Source: Trichostrongylus colubriformis
Lineage: Eukaryota; Nematoda; Chromadorea; Rhabditida; Trichostrongylidae
Assembly (NCBI GenBank): GCA_963978905.1
Contig: OZ022258.1
Location: 46,980,591-47,044,590 of the forward strand
DNA: 64,000 nucleotides
Direction of reading: 5' to 3'
Shown: piece after piece, positions 1 to 11,540 of the stretch
How the letters are laid out: every line of letters starts with the position of its first letter
Position numbering within the stretch: the stretch's first letter is position 1
Translations under genes and position numbers: made by a program
The notes under the pieces: model-generated
Told to the model about the DNA's origin: nothing
What the model saw: the letters and a program-made list of their open reading frames with translations, nothing else
Database searches by the model: none

Positions 1-260
1 CATGTAAAACAACCTGTGGAGATGGCGACAAGTATGGGATAGGGCAAACGTGGACCAAGCTGAGCTCTGCCCTCCGTGGGCGGAGCGTGCACTGAAACGT
101 TCGGTGCTCGGATCGTAAATTGATTGTGCGGTCGAAATAGGTTCAAACGGGAGAAAAGGATGAGTCAAGTTCAGCCATGAGCTTCTGATAGTCATGAAAG
201 AGGCCTCGGCAAGGTGGGCTGAGCGTGCCCCGAATGGACAGTCCGTACAACAAAAGGCAT
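1..260 (-). repeat. Diverged inverted copy of the 268-bp tandem unit
   Basis: Read on the minus strand, this stretch matches the unit that is tandemly repeated at 2347-3500. It shares the conserved 'CCCATACCC', 'CCACAGGTTGTTTTACATG'-type end, the GGGCGGAGC box and the 'TTCAGAAGCTCATGGCTGAACTTGACTC' type segment in the same order. It is clearly more diverged than the array copies. It probably belongs to the opposite terminal arm of one large foldback-like element whose left end lies outside the window. Confidence 0.6.
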
Positions 261-794
261 ATTTCGTTAACAACGCAGCCTTAAAACCAGGAAAAAGTCG
301 GTAGAAATGGCCAACGTCAAGTTATTTCGAACACACTCAAGAAGAACCAAAATTCGTCCACAACGAGAAGAGGGTGCTGTGTTAACGGGTACTGAGTGAA
401 TTTATAAAAAAAAAGCAATTCCGGTGGACCAACTGGCGCCCCCGCGCAGTAGTAGTGTGCGCTAGCCCAACTGGTTATATACAGGGGTGCCAAAAAAAAG
501 TAAATTTCTCCCTCCATTTTCAACCCTATTTTAGTCAAGCTTCATAAATTTGGGCGGGGTATTTCCATCCTAAAATTCAAGAACACACCTCATACTACCA
601 CTAAACACCGTGGGTGTTTTCTGCACGAACAGGATCGGGAGCTTATTCCGAGTGAACATGATGTGTCACCTCAACACGGCAAAATCCGAGATTTCGTCCC
701 TCTCGTTCACAACCTTGCTAAGGTCTGTTTACTCTGGGTACTATGGGGTATTCATACTGGGAAGTGCCCTTGAATAGTCCGTTTTTTCAAGGCT

Positions 795-1480
795 CCCAAC
801 ATCCTTACTTTCCATGTTTCCACGTTTCCACTTTTTCGACCTGAGACACTCCTTCTAAATGATCTGAAAAACGGCGAAAATCAATTCGAATAAAAACCAT
901 AAACATTATCTTGTAGAGCGGAAGGAGCTCTTTCGAATGATTTAGAACACTCTGCAAAAAAATTCATTTTCATAAGGCAATTTTGAATTGAAGAACAGGT
1001 GGAAACTTATTCCTACATGCTAAAATATGAGAGGATACAAAGGAAGGGTGGTATCATCTTGCAGGGCAAAAAAAGCTCTATCGAATGCATAGATGCACAT
1101 CCTCTACAATCTCGATAGTAGGCAAGGAAGAGATGGTAACGAAAGTGCACACTTTTGCGACTACTGCATTTGTGAGTCTCAAAACCAGCAAAAAGTTGAG
1201 CGATTTGAATAAAAAGTAGTACCATTCTGTACAGCTGAAAAAGCTCTATCGAAAACATATACATATACATTTTTTGATCTCGATGGCAGACGAGGAGATG
1301 AGGTGCGCAAGTGCCAGTTTTTCACCTTCAGCTTACTTCATTTCCAAACCTCACGAATATAAGCGCTCTGTGGAGCAAAAAAAAGCTTTATCGAAAACGT
1401 ATGTAAGCATTGTCGAAAGATGAAGTAAAATATGTGAAAAACAGAGAGCAAAAAAACCGCAGGAACTTATTTCTCAACTC
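795..1480 (+). mobile_element. Half of a mariner-like inverted-repeat element (family M1)
   Basis: This region resembles the right arm of the element at 41005-42183. Both carry the recurring phrase TAGAGC(A/G)AAAAGAGCTCTATCGAA, the same spacing of 'CATCTTGTAGAGC' boxes, and the terminal stretch ACCGC(A/G)GGAACTTATT(T/C)CTCAAC at about 1455-1480. Only one arm is recognisable. No transposase reading frame survives; the ORFs across it are short and unrelated. Confidence 0.6.
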
Positions 1481-1792
1481 ACTAGTACTCTCAGCTTGCT
1501 CCTGTTTCTGGGAAAACACTTCGGGAATATTTTGTCCCAATTCTTTTATCTCTTTCGCTTCCCTATGTTTTGCATACTTGGCGGATGTGAGCGTGAGCAA
1601 AATTACTTTTTTGGCACCCCTTGTATAAGCGGCCAAGCGTCTGCTGGTGCGTGTGTTTGATCGGAAGTTTGGAGCTCACGTAACAGCAATTACAGAATCC
1701 TAATTTTTTAAAAGTGTTCTGGGAGGTAGGGGTAGTAGAGAGACATCGATGGTGGGTGTCTAGAAATGTAACGTCTGATAAATAAAATTTTT

Positions 1793-2031
1793 GGCATAAT
1801 TCGTCCAAAGCTACTCCACTACCTCTGCAACCGAGAGGTGATTTCTGGAACCTTTCGATTTTATTGCAAACTGACGCCAAGCGACTTGCTCCAAGCAAAT
1901 GTCATATTCGTGTTCTACGGGTCGAAATACCCCTAAGCAGAAGTTTGTAGCTAAATCAAAAGGTTTTCCAAAAATCACCTCTTCCACCGCATCGGTTAGA
2001 GGTGGTGGGGTAGCTCCGGGTAAATAGTGCC
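1793..2031 (+). mobile_element. MITE, hAT-like (8-bp target duplication), copy 1
   Basis: Begins GGCATAATT and ends AATAGTGCC. The internal sequence matches the element in cul-5 intron 2 (49307-49693), including CATATTCGTGTTCTACGGGT and TCACCTCTTC(C/G)ACCGCATCGGTT. The flanks read AAATTTTT (1785-1792) and AAATTTTC (2032-2039), 7 of 8 identical, which fits an 8-bp target-site duplication. It has no coding capacity. Assignment to the hAT group rests only on the 8-bp duplication and short terminal repeat. Confidence 0.7.
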
Positions 2032-2346
2032 AAATTTTCTTCAAGCTTGTTTGCAACAGAAGGAAAAGTGTGCCGTCATATTAATCTGATGCACCTTTTG
2101 GAATTCAGAGAGGAGAGACTTTTCAGATACATTCAGGCATTCGGATTAAAGACTAACTGTTTTCTGCGATTTTTCCAAAAGAGGGAGTGATCAACACCGA
2201 ATGCTTTATACTTCACCAGTTGGCGGGCGCACACTACTGTGCGCGAAACACCATGTGCGTCAGTAGGTCGGCCTGTATTGCTCTTTTTCTTGAGGACAGA
2301 GTATTTCGTGCACACCCAGCCCACCGTGGACGGAGCTTGAATTAGT

Positions 2347-3500
2347 CCATGTGTGGTCTTCACTTCTTGTCCCATGCTCTACCCATCCAAACTTATCCCC
2401 ATCTCCACAGGTCGTTTTTCATGTAACTCCGCCCACCACTTTAAATGCTCCGCCCACTGTGCCCTGCATTCTTTCCTGACCTTCAGAAACTCATCCCTGA
2501 CCTTGATCCATCTTCTCCCTATGTTTGGGGCACATTCGAACCCAATCAACAATTTTTGAACATTCCACGACGGCCCCGCCCATTATGGGCGGAGCTTAGC
2601 TTGGTCCATGTGTGGTCTTTACTCAGTGTCCCATACCCTACCCATACCGCATTTGTCCCCATCTCCACAGGTCGTTTTTCATGTAACGTCCAAGCTCCGC
2701 CCACCACTTTAAATGCTCCGCCCACTGTGCCCTGCATTCTTTCCTGACCTTCAGAAACTCATCCTTGACCTTGATCCATCTTCTCCCTATGTTTGGGGCA
2801 CATTCGAACCCAATCAACAATTTTTGAACATTCCACGACGGCCCCGCCCATTATGGGCGGAGCTTAGCTTGGTCCATGTGTGGTCTTTACTCAGTGTCCC
2901 ATACCCTACCCATACCGCATTTGTCCCCATCTCCACAGGTCGTTTTTCATGTAACGTCCAAGCTCCGCCCACCACTTTAAATGCTCCGCCCACTGTGCCC
3001 TGCATTCTTTCCTGACCTTCAGAAACTCATCCCTGACCTTGATCCATCTTCTCCCTATGTTTGGGGCACATTCGAACCCAATCAACAATTTTTGAACATT
3101 CCACGACGGCCCCGCCCATTATGGGCGGAGCTTAACTTGGTCCATGTGTGGTCTTTACTTAGTGTCCCATGCCCTACCCTTACCGCATTTGTCCCTATCT
3201 CCACAGGTCGTTTTTCATGTGACGTCCAAGCTCCGCCCACCACTTTAAATGCCCCGCCCACTGTGCCCTGCATTCTTTCCTGACCTTCAGAAACTCATCC
3301 CTGACCTAAATCCATCTTCTCCCTACGTTAGGAGCACGTTCGAACGTAATCAACATTTTCGGGCTGAAAGCCAAACATTCCAGTGCACGCCCCGCCCCCG
3401 TGGGCGGAGCTTAATTTGGTCCATGTGTGGTCTTTACTTCCTGTCCCATGCCCTACCCATACCACACTTGGCCCCATCTGCACAGGTCGTTTTTCATATG
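2347..3500 (+). repeat. 268-bp tandem repeat array, four and a half units
   Basis: Units start at the box CCATGTGTGGTC at 2347, 2606, 2874, 3142 and 3421, giving spacings of 259, 268, 268 and 279. Each unit carries the boxes GTCCCAT, CCACAGGTCGTTTTTCAT, TCCGCCCACCACTTTAAATG, AGAAACTCATCC and GGGCGGAGCTTA. The middle units are nearly identical; the last is diverged and truncated. The short ORFs of about 100 aa that recur every 268 bp are a by-product of the repeat, not genes. Confidence 0.95.
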
Positions 3501-3556
3501 ATACCTAATTTCGTGACAGACGGAGGGACAAACGGCTTAGCGCTTTATATATAGTA
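3500..3556 (+). repeat. Terminal motif: ACAGACGGAGGGAC followed by TTTATATATAG
   Basis: The end of the 268-bp array runs into TTCGTGACAGACGGAGGGACA and then CGCTTTATATATAGTAGGGAT. The same order of motifs recurs at 21485-21571, with an expanded GGACGGAC run and a related sequence upstream. The shared end suggests both are termini of one transposon family. I cannot name the family from the sequence. Confidence 0.5.
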
Positions 3557-3560
3557 GGGA

Positions 3561-3638
3561 TACTTTATTTGAAATACCAGCTTTGCTGGAGCGTGCGCAG
3601 TAATGTGCTCCAGCAAAGCTGGTATTTCAAATAAAGTA
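3561..3638. repeat. Perfect 32-bp palindrome with 14-nt loop
   Basis: Arms 3561-3592 and 3607-3638 are exact reverse complements over 32 bp around a 14-nt spacer (GTGCGCAGTAATGT). It abuts the terminal motif that ends at 3556. It can form a strong hairpin in DNA or RNA. Confidence 0.95.
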
Positions 3639-3656
3639 TGAAGTATAAAGCACTCG

Positions 3657-4690
3657 ATGTTGATCACTCCCTCTTTGGAATGCGTCAAGCAGCAAAAAAG
3701 CGCTGTCGTCACTCCGCCTTTCGCCGATGATAGGAAATTGCTTGAGAATTTCGCAACCGTGGAAAAAACGAAGAAATATGATGACTCAGATGGGAGAACA
3801 TCTCGGAAGCTCGATGTCAGAAGTGAAGCAAGACTTCCATCCCAACATCCACCCCTCCTCTGGTGACTGGGGTGGTTCTAGTACATTGAAAGTGATTCGA
3901 GACAATGGGATGGTAGAAAAAGTCGCTTTGAAGTCCATCTTCACCGAAAAGGAGAAGAGCCAGCCGATATGCGGTGATCCTCACATGGCAAGGACTACTG
4001 GGAAGGCTTCCCTTTGTGAGCTTTACGACAGATTCGGTAGGGAGTTCAAGATTCGGAAGTTCAAACCTTGCCCTAACAGATTAATCACCTTGTACGCCTG
4101 CTACCCTTCTAGATTAAGGGGTTGTCTTCAGAAAATTACTGACCCTCGGAGCACATCCGAAATTTTTTTTGAGTTCTGGTAAGGCAGTGCTTGGCGAAAT
4201 GGCCACACTGTAGTCTGGTGTGTACCATTAGGAAATAAAGTCCGCGTGGCCGTGTTTGGTGCGCTAATTCGAAAATTATACGAGATAGGAGCGCCATACT
4301 AATAGTTGAGTCCTGAAGCAATTACGGCTAAAATAAGGAGTAAGACGCCGTCATCGTTTCAGGACCCATCCAAATCCAGTAAGGCGTGCATAACTCGAAC
4401 CATCGCGTCGCGTGCCGGAAGCCGCAACGCGGAATTTCCAGCCTAATGACACCCACGTAGTCGAGAGGCAATAGGAGATAATGGGTTTGATTAATACCCC
4501 AGAACAGTTCTCGTATCAAACAGAAGACGGTGGCGCTTAGCCTTCAACCGTAACCGAATATATCTTTTTGAGCTCATATAAGCAGAAAAACGATAACAAC
4601 AGTTAGATCGGATGTTTTGTATGCGGCGATAATATCAAAGTTACAGATCGCGGCTTAGTTTATTCAAAAACTACAACATATCAAATACAA
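3657..4690. other. No recognisable gene; diverged repeat at 4330-4530
   Basis: An open frame of 151 codons at 3727-4182 (+) has no recognisable domain, and no splice structure supports it. The segment around 4380-4460 shares the phrase CCATCGCGTCGCG and a similar downstream layout with 47725-47790, so it is probably a dispersed repeat. Confidence 0.4.
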
Positions 4691-4695
4691 GGACG

Positions 4696-4805
4696 ACGGT
4701 GATGTATTACAGATGGCACACTTTGCCACTTTCATGGTGTGGGGATCAAATCCTGCATCAGTGCTCGCTCGGGACAAGCGAACCTTCCAACCCACCGAGG
4801 TAGGT
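4696..4805 (+). mobile_element. SINE head fragment
   Basis: Carries the tRNA-like B-box region of the SINE family (ATGGTGTGGGGATCAAATCCTGCATC, compare 56558-56585) followed by the diverged GC-rich linker and CCTTCCA. The body and tail of the element are missing. Confidence 0.6.
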
Positions 4806-5421
4806 GCGTTTTTTGTCCGAGTCCGAGCAAGGCCTCGTAAGTTTCGAAAAGTCGCTTTGGAAGCTTTCCTGCCCGTTGGGTGGTATTTGGATCCTATTTA
4901 CGAGTTTTGATTGATACATCGAAGTGATCTTGAGTGTGGTGCAGCAGGGACCGATGCGACGTAGCGTCAAGCCACACCTTCGGTCTTCGTTCTCCGCCGT
5001 GCGTGTTGCTCCCGCGATGCCACAACGACGATTCCTCCCTTACACCCAAGCAAATTCAGTTTATGACCAAACCTTGGAGTTTTGTTCAAGCCTACAAAAA
5101 TAATTTTTATGTAATGTAAACAAGAAAACATAAAGTTGTCTCGTAGGTGAAGCAAGTACAAAAGAAGAATATTACTCGTGCACAAACTATCTGGCACCAT
5201 ATACGGCTAGCAAATGATATTTTGTCAAAAACACGTTGTTACCGTGAAATTTCAAAATAAAGCCGGGAGACAATTAGTCGATAAATCAATATGTATGTAC
5301 AATACATGCGTTGCACAGATAGTAGCTCTAAAAAACTGAAATGACTAAGGCTTGATTCAATCACAGATACGGTAAGAGCAGCACTCATTGTCGGCATACT
5401 GTATTCAGGGTAAGTGTGTGA

Positions 5422-8400
5422 TCACGACATCTGAATTTGAAGCACTTTCTCCTCGACGAGCTTGATGACATTCTGATTGGCATCCGCTGAAGCCGGCACT
5501 GCGTTACCGGTGGTGGTGGCGTTGGTGGCGGTGGCTTCGACAGTTGATGGTGCTTCAGAAACCGCCGAAGTGGGTGCTGCCACAGTTGCCGTTGATTCAT
5601 CATTGACGGCCGATGGTTGAGCCACCTTGGCAGTCGGATTTTCGGTTTTTTTCTCGTTTTTGACGGCGGCTTCAGAAGTCTCCTTGGGAGGAGTGTTCTC
5701 ATCGTTGACCTCGGCCACTGTTGAAGTGTTTCTAGACTCGTCTACGGCATTATTCTCCTTCAGTTGTCGTTGCTTCTGTTGACGTTCTTTTCGTTCCACT
5801 TTCTCCACTTTATTCACGAGTGCTCGTAGCAATTGCTTAATCTCGTATTTCTCCGTGTAGCGTCTCTAAAATACAAAATTCTATTGACTCATTCGGAAAA
5901 TGCCAAAAACAAAAATAATCATAAGCCTTAGCGAGCTTCAGGTGGGAATTAACAATGACAAACTGAAAGATCAGGGACAATACTGCTTGTCCTTAGATGG
6001 AATGTGCCGCCAATGCGAGGCCAGATTAGCCTACGAAAGGGGAAAGCAGCCCTAAAATCGATGAACCACTTATCACATAGAAGCCTTTGATAAAAAGAAA
6101 CCCACACCCGGAACTACTTCTTCTTTTTCACTGTCAGCCCATGGGCAATGTTAAGGCAATTCCCCGATAATTAATCGTGTCGACTTACCCTTTTGGAACA
6201 GTAGATTCTTGGATAATTAGTCTGGCTGCACCTTTTTCGCGTCGCCCCGGTGCGCTATCACGGCCCTACACCTGCTCGAACCCACTGCGCCCCGCCCATT
6301 CCGCTCAGTTGGCCAATAAGGGAGCTCACGTGGGTGGCACTTCACAGTCGGCCGTGATAGCGTACCGAAGCCACTCGAAAAAGGTTCAGCCTGATTAGTC
6401 ACCCAAGGATCTAATGTTTCGACAAGATAAATCGATCCATCAGATTATTGCAAAGTGTGCCTTTACCTTCTTGGTTACGGCTTCAAGAAGAAATACGTAT
6501 GGAATAAAAACTGAGTAGTGAGTTCTCTAAAAACGATACATGTGCACCTGTTACATTGCAATAATCGCGGAGGAAAGAAAAACGCCATCAAATTGTGATG
6601 TTCCCAACAAGGAAATATATTGAGAGGCTTTTTCAGTTTGAAGGCACATTCCTAACGCGGTCAAAACCGCGATCGTGTCGTTACTCATTGAAATATGGTA
6701 TCTGAATGAACCATTAAATCGACTATTGACATACCCTCGGCCTGTTTTTCCCCGGAGAGTTCTGGCTCATCGTCGGATCGTCTTTGTTGTTCGAAGAAGT
6801 TCTCGCACCTTGTCGCGTATTCCGTTTGGGCTTGTGATTATTGGAGGTTTCCTATAAGCAAGTATACCATTAACATCAGCTCACTTACTTGCTTATTATT
6901 TACTATATTTATTTACGCCGCGGTGCGGAAGAACTAAGTGACTCACATCTCCATTCTTTACGTTGATTTTCAAATCTCCGTCGGCCTTAGTAACCTGGCG
7001 AGCCGGATTGCGAGCGCTACCGCCTCGGCCTCGACCTCGTCGATTACCATGGTTCTGCTCCGGATGCGTTACTCTTCCTTCTAGTCGACTGCCTTTATTC
7101 GCCTATAATATGTATACATATAATTATAAAAACTTTTTTAACGACAAGGAAAATTTGTCCTTAAACCCTCATGTCAGAGCCCGGTTCGAGTACATATGAA
7201 TCACGAACTTTTTCAAAATATATTACTGGACTTACAGAAAAAGTACGCTCTACCTCACGACCTCTCCCTCTCCCCAAATTTATGACAACCTAATATACAC
7301 TAGTGCTGCATACAATGAACAAAAGCAAAAGTTTTCTGTGCGAGTGCGTGCATCAATTGGCGCCAATTGCGTCGGTGCGGCAGCCGCGAAACCGCAGGCG
7401 GCGTCGCGCACGTATAGCGAACACGTTGTCTTGAAGGAATCTTCCACGGAAAAATTAGTTTCTCTGTTACCCTTATATTTATGTTGTTTTTGCCAAAAAA
7501 GACCGTACGCAAAGTTTCACGTGAAAAAGTGAGAATTCGGCTAAGGTACAGCTCCCCAAATTCTTGGCCGGGTGGGCGGGGCATCCGAGTAAAAGCTCCG
7601 TGCCGTGGTTTGCCGCGCTTGGGAACGGAGAGCGGTACTGTTTACGTACCTTTCTGTTCCTACTTTGCGTCTCCGACCGCGGCGGACGACGGGGTGGGCA
7701 CCTGCTCGCAGGCCCCGCCCACCCGGCCAACACTTTCTGGTGCAATATAATATCAGGATTTTTATTTTTTCGCGTGAATTTTTGCATGCGGCGCACATTA
7801 AGCAAATACAACCTGAATAGTACACGTGTAACATGAAAACTCAATTTTCCGTGGCGATTCCTTCGAGGAGCAGTCTAACGGGGTGACCATGACTAGTGCT
7901 ACCTGTGATATGGGCTCTTCGGATCGTCCACGAGTCTTTTGACCGCCCCGACGACCACGTTGGTTTGGCGCCCATTGGTGAGCACCACGACCCGACGGTT
8001 TCTTGCGGGTCTCTATGGATGGCACGTTTTCACGCCATGTCTCCGCTCTGAACTCGGACAACTTTTCATCAGGCAAGTTTCAAAAATAACAGCTAAACAA
8101 GCAAAATGCAAACAAAATGAGACAAATTGGTTTCGAGCCATTTAACGAAACCTACGGTGTCTTTCCATGGTCCCATTCACGATCCCATTCGCCTTTCGAG
8201 GACTTGTTGGTACCACTGTTTGGAGGCGATGGCTAAGTAGATAATCAGTCACTTCAGAAGCAGGGAGAGCTTTGTCTTTTACATGATCAAGATCACACAT
8301 TGGAAGGGTACCACGAAAAAGATAGTAACGACACACCTTCGAGTTTTTACGTGGCTGTCCATCAGCATGGGTTGCTCGATCGGCGTCGATCTCCTGGAAA

Positions 8401-10753
8401 TTCCAAAATAATTTCAGAGGAGCGGAGATTTCATGGGAGCTGCTCCCTCGAAAAATGTTTCCAAAAAGCTCCAAGGTCTACCAAGCCGACTGGTTACAGC
8501 AGAATCGTCAATCATCGGGATCTTGTCGTTGAAAAGTTTTTTTCGAGGTAATGAACAACATGATGAGCATCACATTACAAAGTGCAGCTGTCAGAGTGTA
8601 CAAACATAAAATGAAAGTGAAATGGTGGGCCAACTTGGAAGCCCAAATGACCCGCTATTTTTACGCATCGTTTTTTCTGAGACCATCAAAAAACTGGTCC
8701 AGTTGCCCTTTCGTCTTGGAAATATCTGATGATATAGCACTGATTACGAACGCAACGTCGAGCCAAGCTCCCGGCTACGGCGCAATCATTGGATACCAGC
8801 AGATCGAGATTCACCGGTTTTCTGACCTATATGTAATGGGCTCTACCAAAACCGCGTTTCTATTCAGTGAATGCAAAAAAATCGAGCTTTTCAAAATGTC
8901 GAGACGTAATCAAGGACACCAAAGGGACTAATTCCGGCCCATTGTAGAATAGAAAATCTTGGGGCTAAGTATGTAATGTGGAGGCAGAGAAAACTAGATT
9001 AAACGATTAGAAACACGAGATGTGAGACCCCCCTTTCTCCGTCCTTTCCCTTCTCCCCTCTGCATCACTCATGACTGCGGGTTAGCAGCAGACGGCGATG
9101 GTTATCAGAGCTGACCGCGACCGTTGCTCCGCTCTCACAGCAACTCTGCCAGCGATGCACGAAGAGATCGCGAAAAAGACCCTTTAAAGCAGCTTCAGGG
9201 GGAATTTGGATGAAAAGTAAAAGAAGAAGTGAATATGAAAGCCGAGATGCCTAGTAACAGGACTGTGAGAAAAAACGGATGAAAATGGTCAAAAACCCGA
9301 GAAATATGACCCCTTCCCAGCTTTGGTTTTAGGCGCAGACGACCTTACCGTCAAAAAGCGGGTAGTCCGCGTAGTTATTCCATTGGCATTACCAAGACGT
9401 AAACATCAAGAGAGCGCCTTCCGCGGGGAATTTCGCCATGCATAGGCCTTTCAGACCCGTATTTTTTCACAGAATGACTCCTTTTGGGATTTCCTATCAC
9501 CCACATTACCCCTGAGACTGCCTTTGAGGAATGGTCCACGGAATAACGAGTTTCTCTGTTGCCCTTATTTTCGTGTAGTAAATATTTGCCTAATGTGAGC
9601 CGCATGCAAAGTCTCGCGCGAACAAATGTGAATCCGGCTAAAATGCAGCTCCACAAGTTTTCAGCTAGGTGGGCGGGGCCTGCGAGCGAGTGCCCACCCC
9701 GTCGTCCACCGCATTCGGAGACGCATGGTAGTGTAGAAGCAGAAAGGTACGTAATTAGTCCCACCCGCGGAGGACGACGGCTTTCACTCGGAAGCTCCGC
9801 CCACCTGCTCAAAAATTTAGAGAGCTGAATCCTGGCCGAATTCTCACTTTTTCGTGTGAGACTTTGCTTGCTGCCCTAATTAGGCAAATACAACCCAAAT
9901 ATATGGGTGAAAAAGAAACTCATTTTTTACGTGGACGATTCCTTCAAAGGCATACTGCGCCATAATCATATCAGGTGCCTAGTAACTCGCCGGGTAACTG
10001 TCCAGGCTTCACCCTTTTGCGCCGCCACTGCACCTCCTCACTGCGTGAAGTCCGCTCGAATCCTCTCCGATCCCGCCCACCCACTGCGACCAAACCTGAG
10101 GTTGGACGGAGCATATTCCAAAGTGCCGTCTATGTGATAAAGAAGGCTTGCCAGCGGTGGCGATAAGGTATGATATGATAAGCCACAAATCCTCATGGCT
10201 GAACAACGTCAGCAGGGGGTATAAATGATAACGCTGAATTGTGAGCAAGCTACAGTTCTCGTACAAGGTCTGTAGTCCGGGGGCCTCGTTTTCGTTGCCA
10301 TGAGCTTTCGTTCGCTTTTTTTTCTGGCGTGTAAATAAGTGGCCCTACTTTTCATAGGGGACGCGATAGCACTAGCAAGTTACCGCTGAATAGGCCTTTA
10401 AAGAGCGCACTTACCGCCAGTTTTGCCACAGACTATCACTTCATAACAGCCTTTCAGTTCTACAACTGGGAACATCGTACCGAACTCCGTTTCTCTCACT
10501 GCCCCGCCTACCACCTACCCATCCACTTCCGCTTTTTAAATGACTGCTTGTTTACAAAATTTCACATTTTATCCGGTGAGCATGAGGCAAAGCCATTCTA
10601 TCGGAAACAACACATCACATTAAAAAAGTTAGTTGTTGAACATCGGCGCACCTTCTGCCTTTCCTCAATCTTCTGGTTCTTTTCCCGTATTTGAGCGATC
10701 TTTCGGTCCAACTCTGCTTCTTCTTCTTTCGAATGTCGACTTTCTCTATCCAT
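5422..10753 (-). CDS. CCDC9-family protein, multi-exon
   Basis: Minus-strand exons I can place: 10652-10753 (start codon; 34 aa rich in E/K/R with the pattern ELDRKIAQIREKNQ), 8337-8393 (EIDADR...), 8156-8232 (ending GEWDREWDHGKT), 7903-8061 (RGG-type), 6947-7102 (GRGRGG), 6735-6851, and 5422-5865 (147 aa, low complexity, stop at 5422). The N-terminal coiled coil and the EWDREWD block are the hallmarks of CCDC9, a conserved coiled-coil protein associated with RNA and mRNP biology. GRGRGG/RGRRGG tracts fit RNA binding. The start has TTTTCAG four bases before ATG, a typical trans-splice acceptor. One or more exons between 8394 and 10651 are unresolved. The join between the 8156-8232 exon (phase 2) and the 7903-8061 exon (phase 0) does not close in frame. 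The family call is firm; the exact model is not. Confidence 0.7.
6204..6411. mobile_element. GC-rich inverted-repeat MITE in a CCDC9 intron
   Basis: The left end GATTCTTGGATAATTAGTC and the reverse complement of the right end (GATCCTTGGGTGACTAATC) pair. Pairing continues through the CACCTTTTTCG and GCGCTATCACGGCC boxes, giving arms of about 65 bp. The centre holds GGGCGGGG/CCCGCCC. It lies in the intron between exons 5422-5865 and 6735-6851. Confidence 0.75.
7430..7867. mobile_element. Foldback MITE, family A, copy 1
   Basis: The left end CTTGAAGGAATCTTCCACGG and the right end CCGTGGCGATTCCTTCGAG are inverted repeats. Pairing extends inwards through TTTCTCTGTTAC, CGTGAAAAA and the central GGGTGGGCGGGGC/GCCCCGCCCACC blocks. 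The centre is very GC rich. It sits in the CCDC9-gene intron between 7102 and 7903. Confidence 0.8.
9010..9130. mobile_element. Family B MITE fragment
   Basis: Holds the phrase CCCCTCTGCATCACTCATGACTGC, also found (either orientation) at 14090, 23630, 25500 and 34790 with the same neighbours. It is a partial copy of the family B element described at 19461-19809. Confidence 0.5.
9521..9950. mobile_element. Foldback MITE, family A, copy 2
   Basis: Ends CCTTTGAGGAATGGTCCACGG and CGTGGACGATTCCTTCAAAGG form the terminal inverted repeat. The interior is homologous to 7430-7867 (TTTCTCTGTTGCCC, GCATGCAAAGTCTCGCG, GGGTGGGCGGGGCCTGCGAG type blocks). A fragment of family B (ACCCACATTACCCCTGAGACTG) abuts its left end. 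Intron of the CCDC9-family gene. Confidence 0.8.
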
Positions 10754-10769
10754 CAAGCTGAAAATGAAA

Positions 10770-11540
10770 TGAAAGTTTCACAGGGAATTGACGCACATAT
10801 GTATACTGGAACGTAAACGATAGGACGGAAAAAAAGGATTGCGACGGGTCAACTCAGAGCTGTCAGTTCAAATTAGACGGGTCACAATGGAAAAAAAGTC
10901 GATATTGTCCGTGATCTCAATTGATGAAAAGAAATAGGAAAGAAAAAGAGTTGAAAAAGGTCAAAAAAATATTCATGACGCTGTCCGGAAAAGCGTTTAG
11001 AAACATCGTTGATACCTAAGAGATGGTTTATGGCGCGTTAGGATATGAGGATTAACAGAGAGATTATGACCGTGAAATATGGATGTGGTTCATAGGCAAC
11101 TCTTCGATTCCTAGCAATCTTACATAGGAAATCCAGCGATGTTTGGAACTGTTTGTTGGTCCATTAGGAAATCTCAATGAGCAGGGCTACCTGCTCATTG
11201 AGATTTCCTAGTGAACCAACAAATAGATTAAAAGATTGAAAGTGGATTGAAATCCGAAAATTTTGGAGAATGATGAGTTTCTGGGTTTTGGCACGATTCC
11301 TTTACAAGAATAAGGGAATCATGGAAATATAACAGAAAAATTATAGTTAGCGGTCTGCATCCGTGAAAGACCGACACAAAGATACACAATTGGCTCATCT
11401 CGACTATATCTTATCCGGTAATTGTTCATAGGAAAGAATTGTATCAGCTTAACCGCGGGAATACTGCACGCGAGCCCCAGAAATCAGAACTTCCAAAGCA
11501 GGTTTTGATATTAATTCACTTCAAAAGAACTATCTGACAT
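10770..11540. other. Upstream of the CCDC9-family gene; AT-rich, one strong hairpin
   Basis: No exon-like open frame is visible on either strand. It should include the promoter and 5' region of the minus-strand CCDC9-family gene. I see no recognisable promoter motif beyond general AT richness. The hairpin at 11152-11223 is listed separately. Confidence 0.4.
11152..11223. repeat. 33-bp inverted repeat with 6-nt loop
   Basis: Arms 11152-11184 and 11191-11223 pair almost perfectly (TTTGTTGGT... against ...ACCAACAAA) around GGCTAC. The layout resembles the isolated hairpins at 3561, 34884 and 40815, but the arm sequences are unrelated. Confidence 0.9.

Noticed and set aside
2445..3554. Series of ~100-aa frames repeated every 268 bp on both strands
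   Set aside because: They follow the tandem repeat exactly, are open on both strands, and have no splice or domain evidence.
3727..4182. 151-codon open frame on the plus strand
   Set aside because: No recognisable domain, no splice signals around it, and it lies among repeats; the length alone is not enough.
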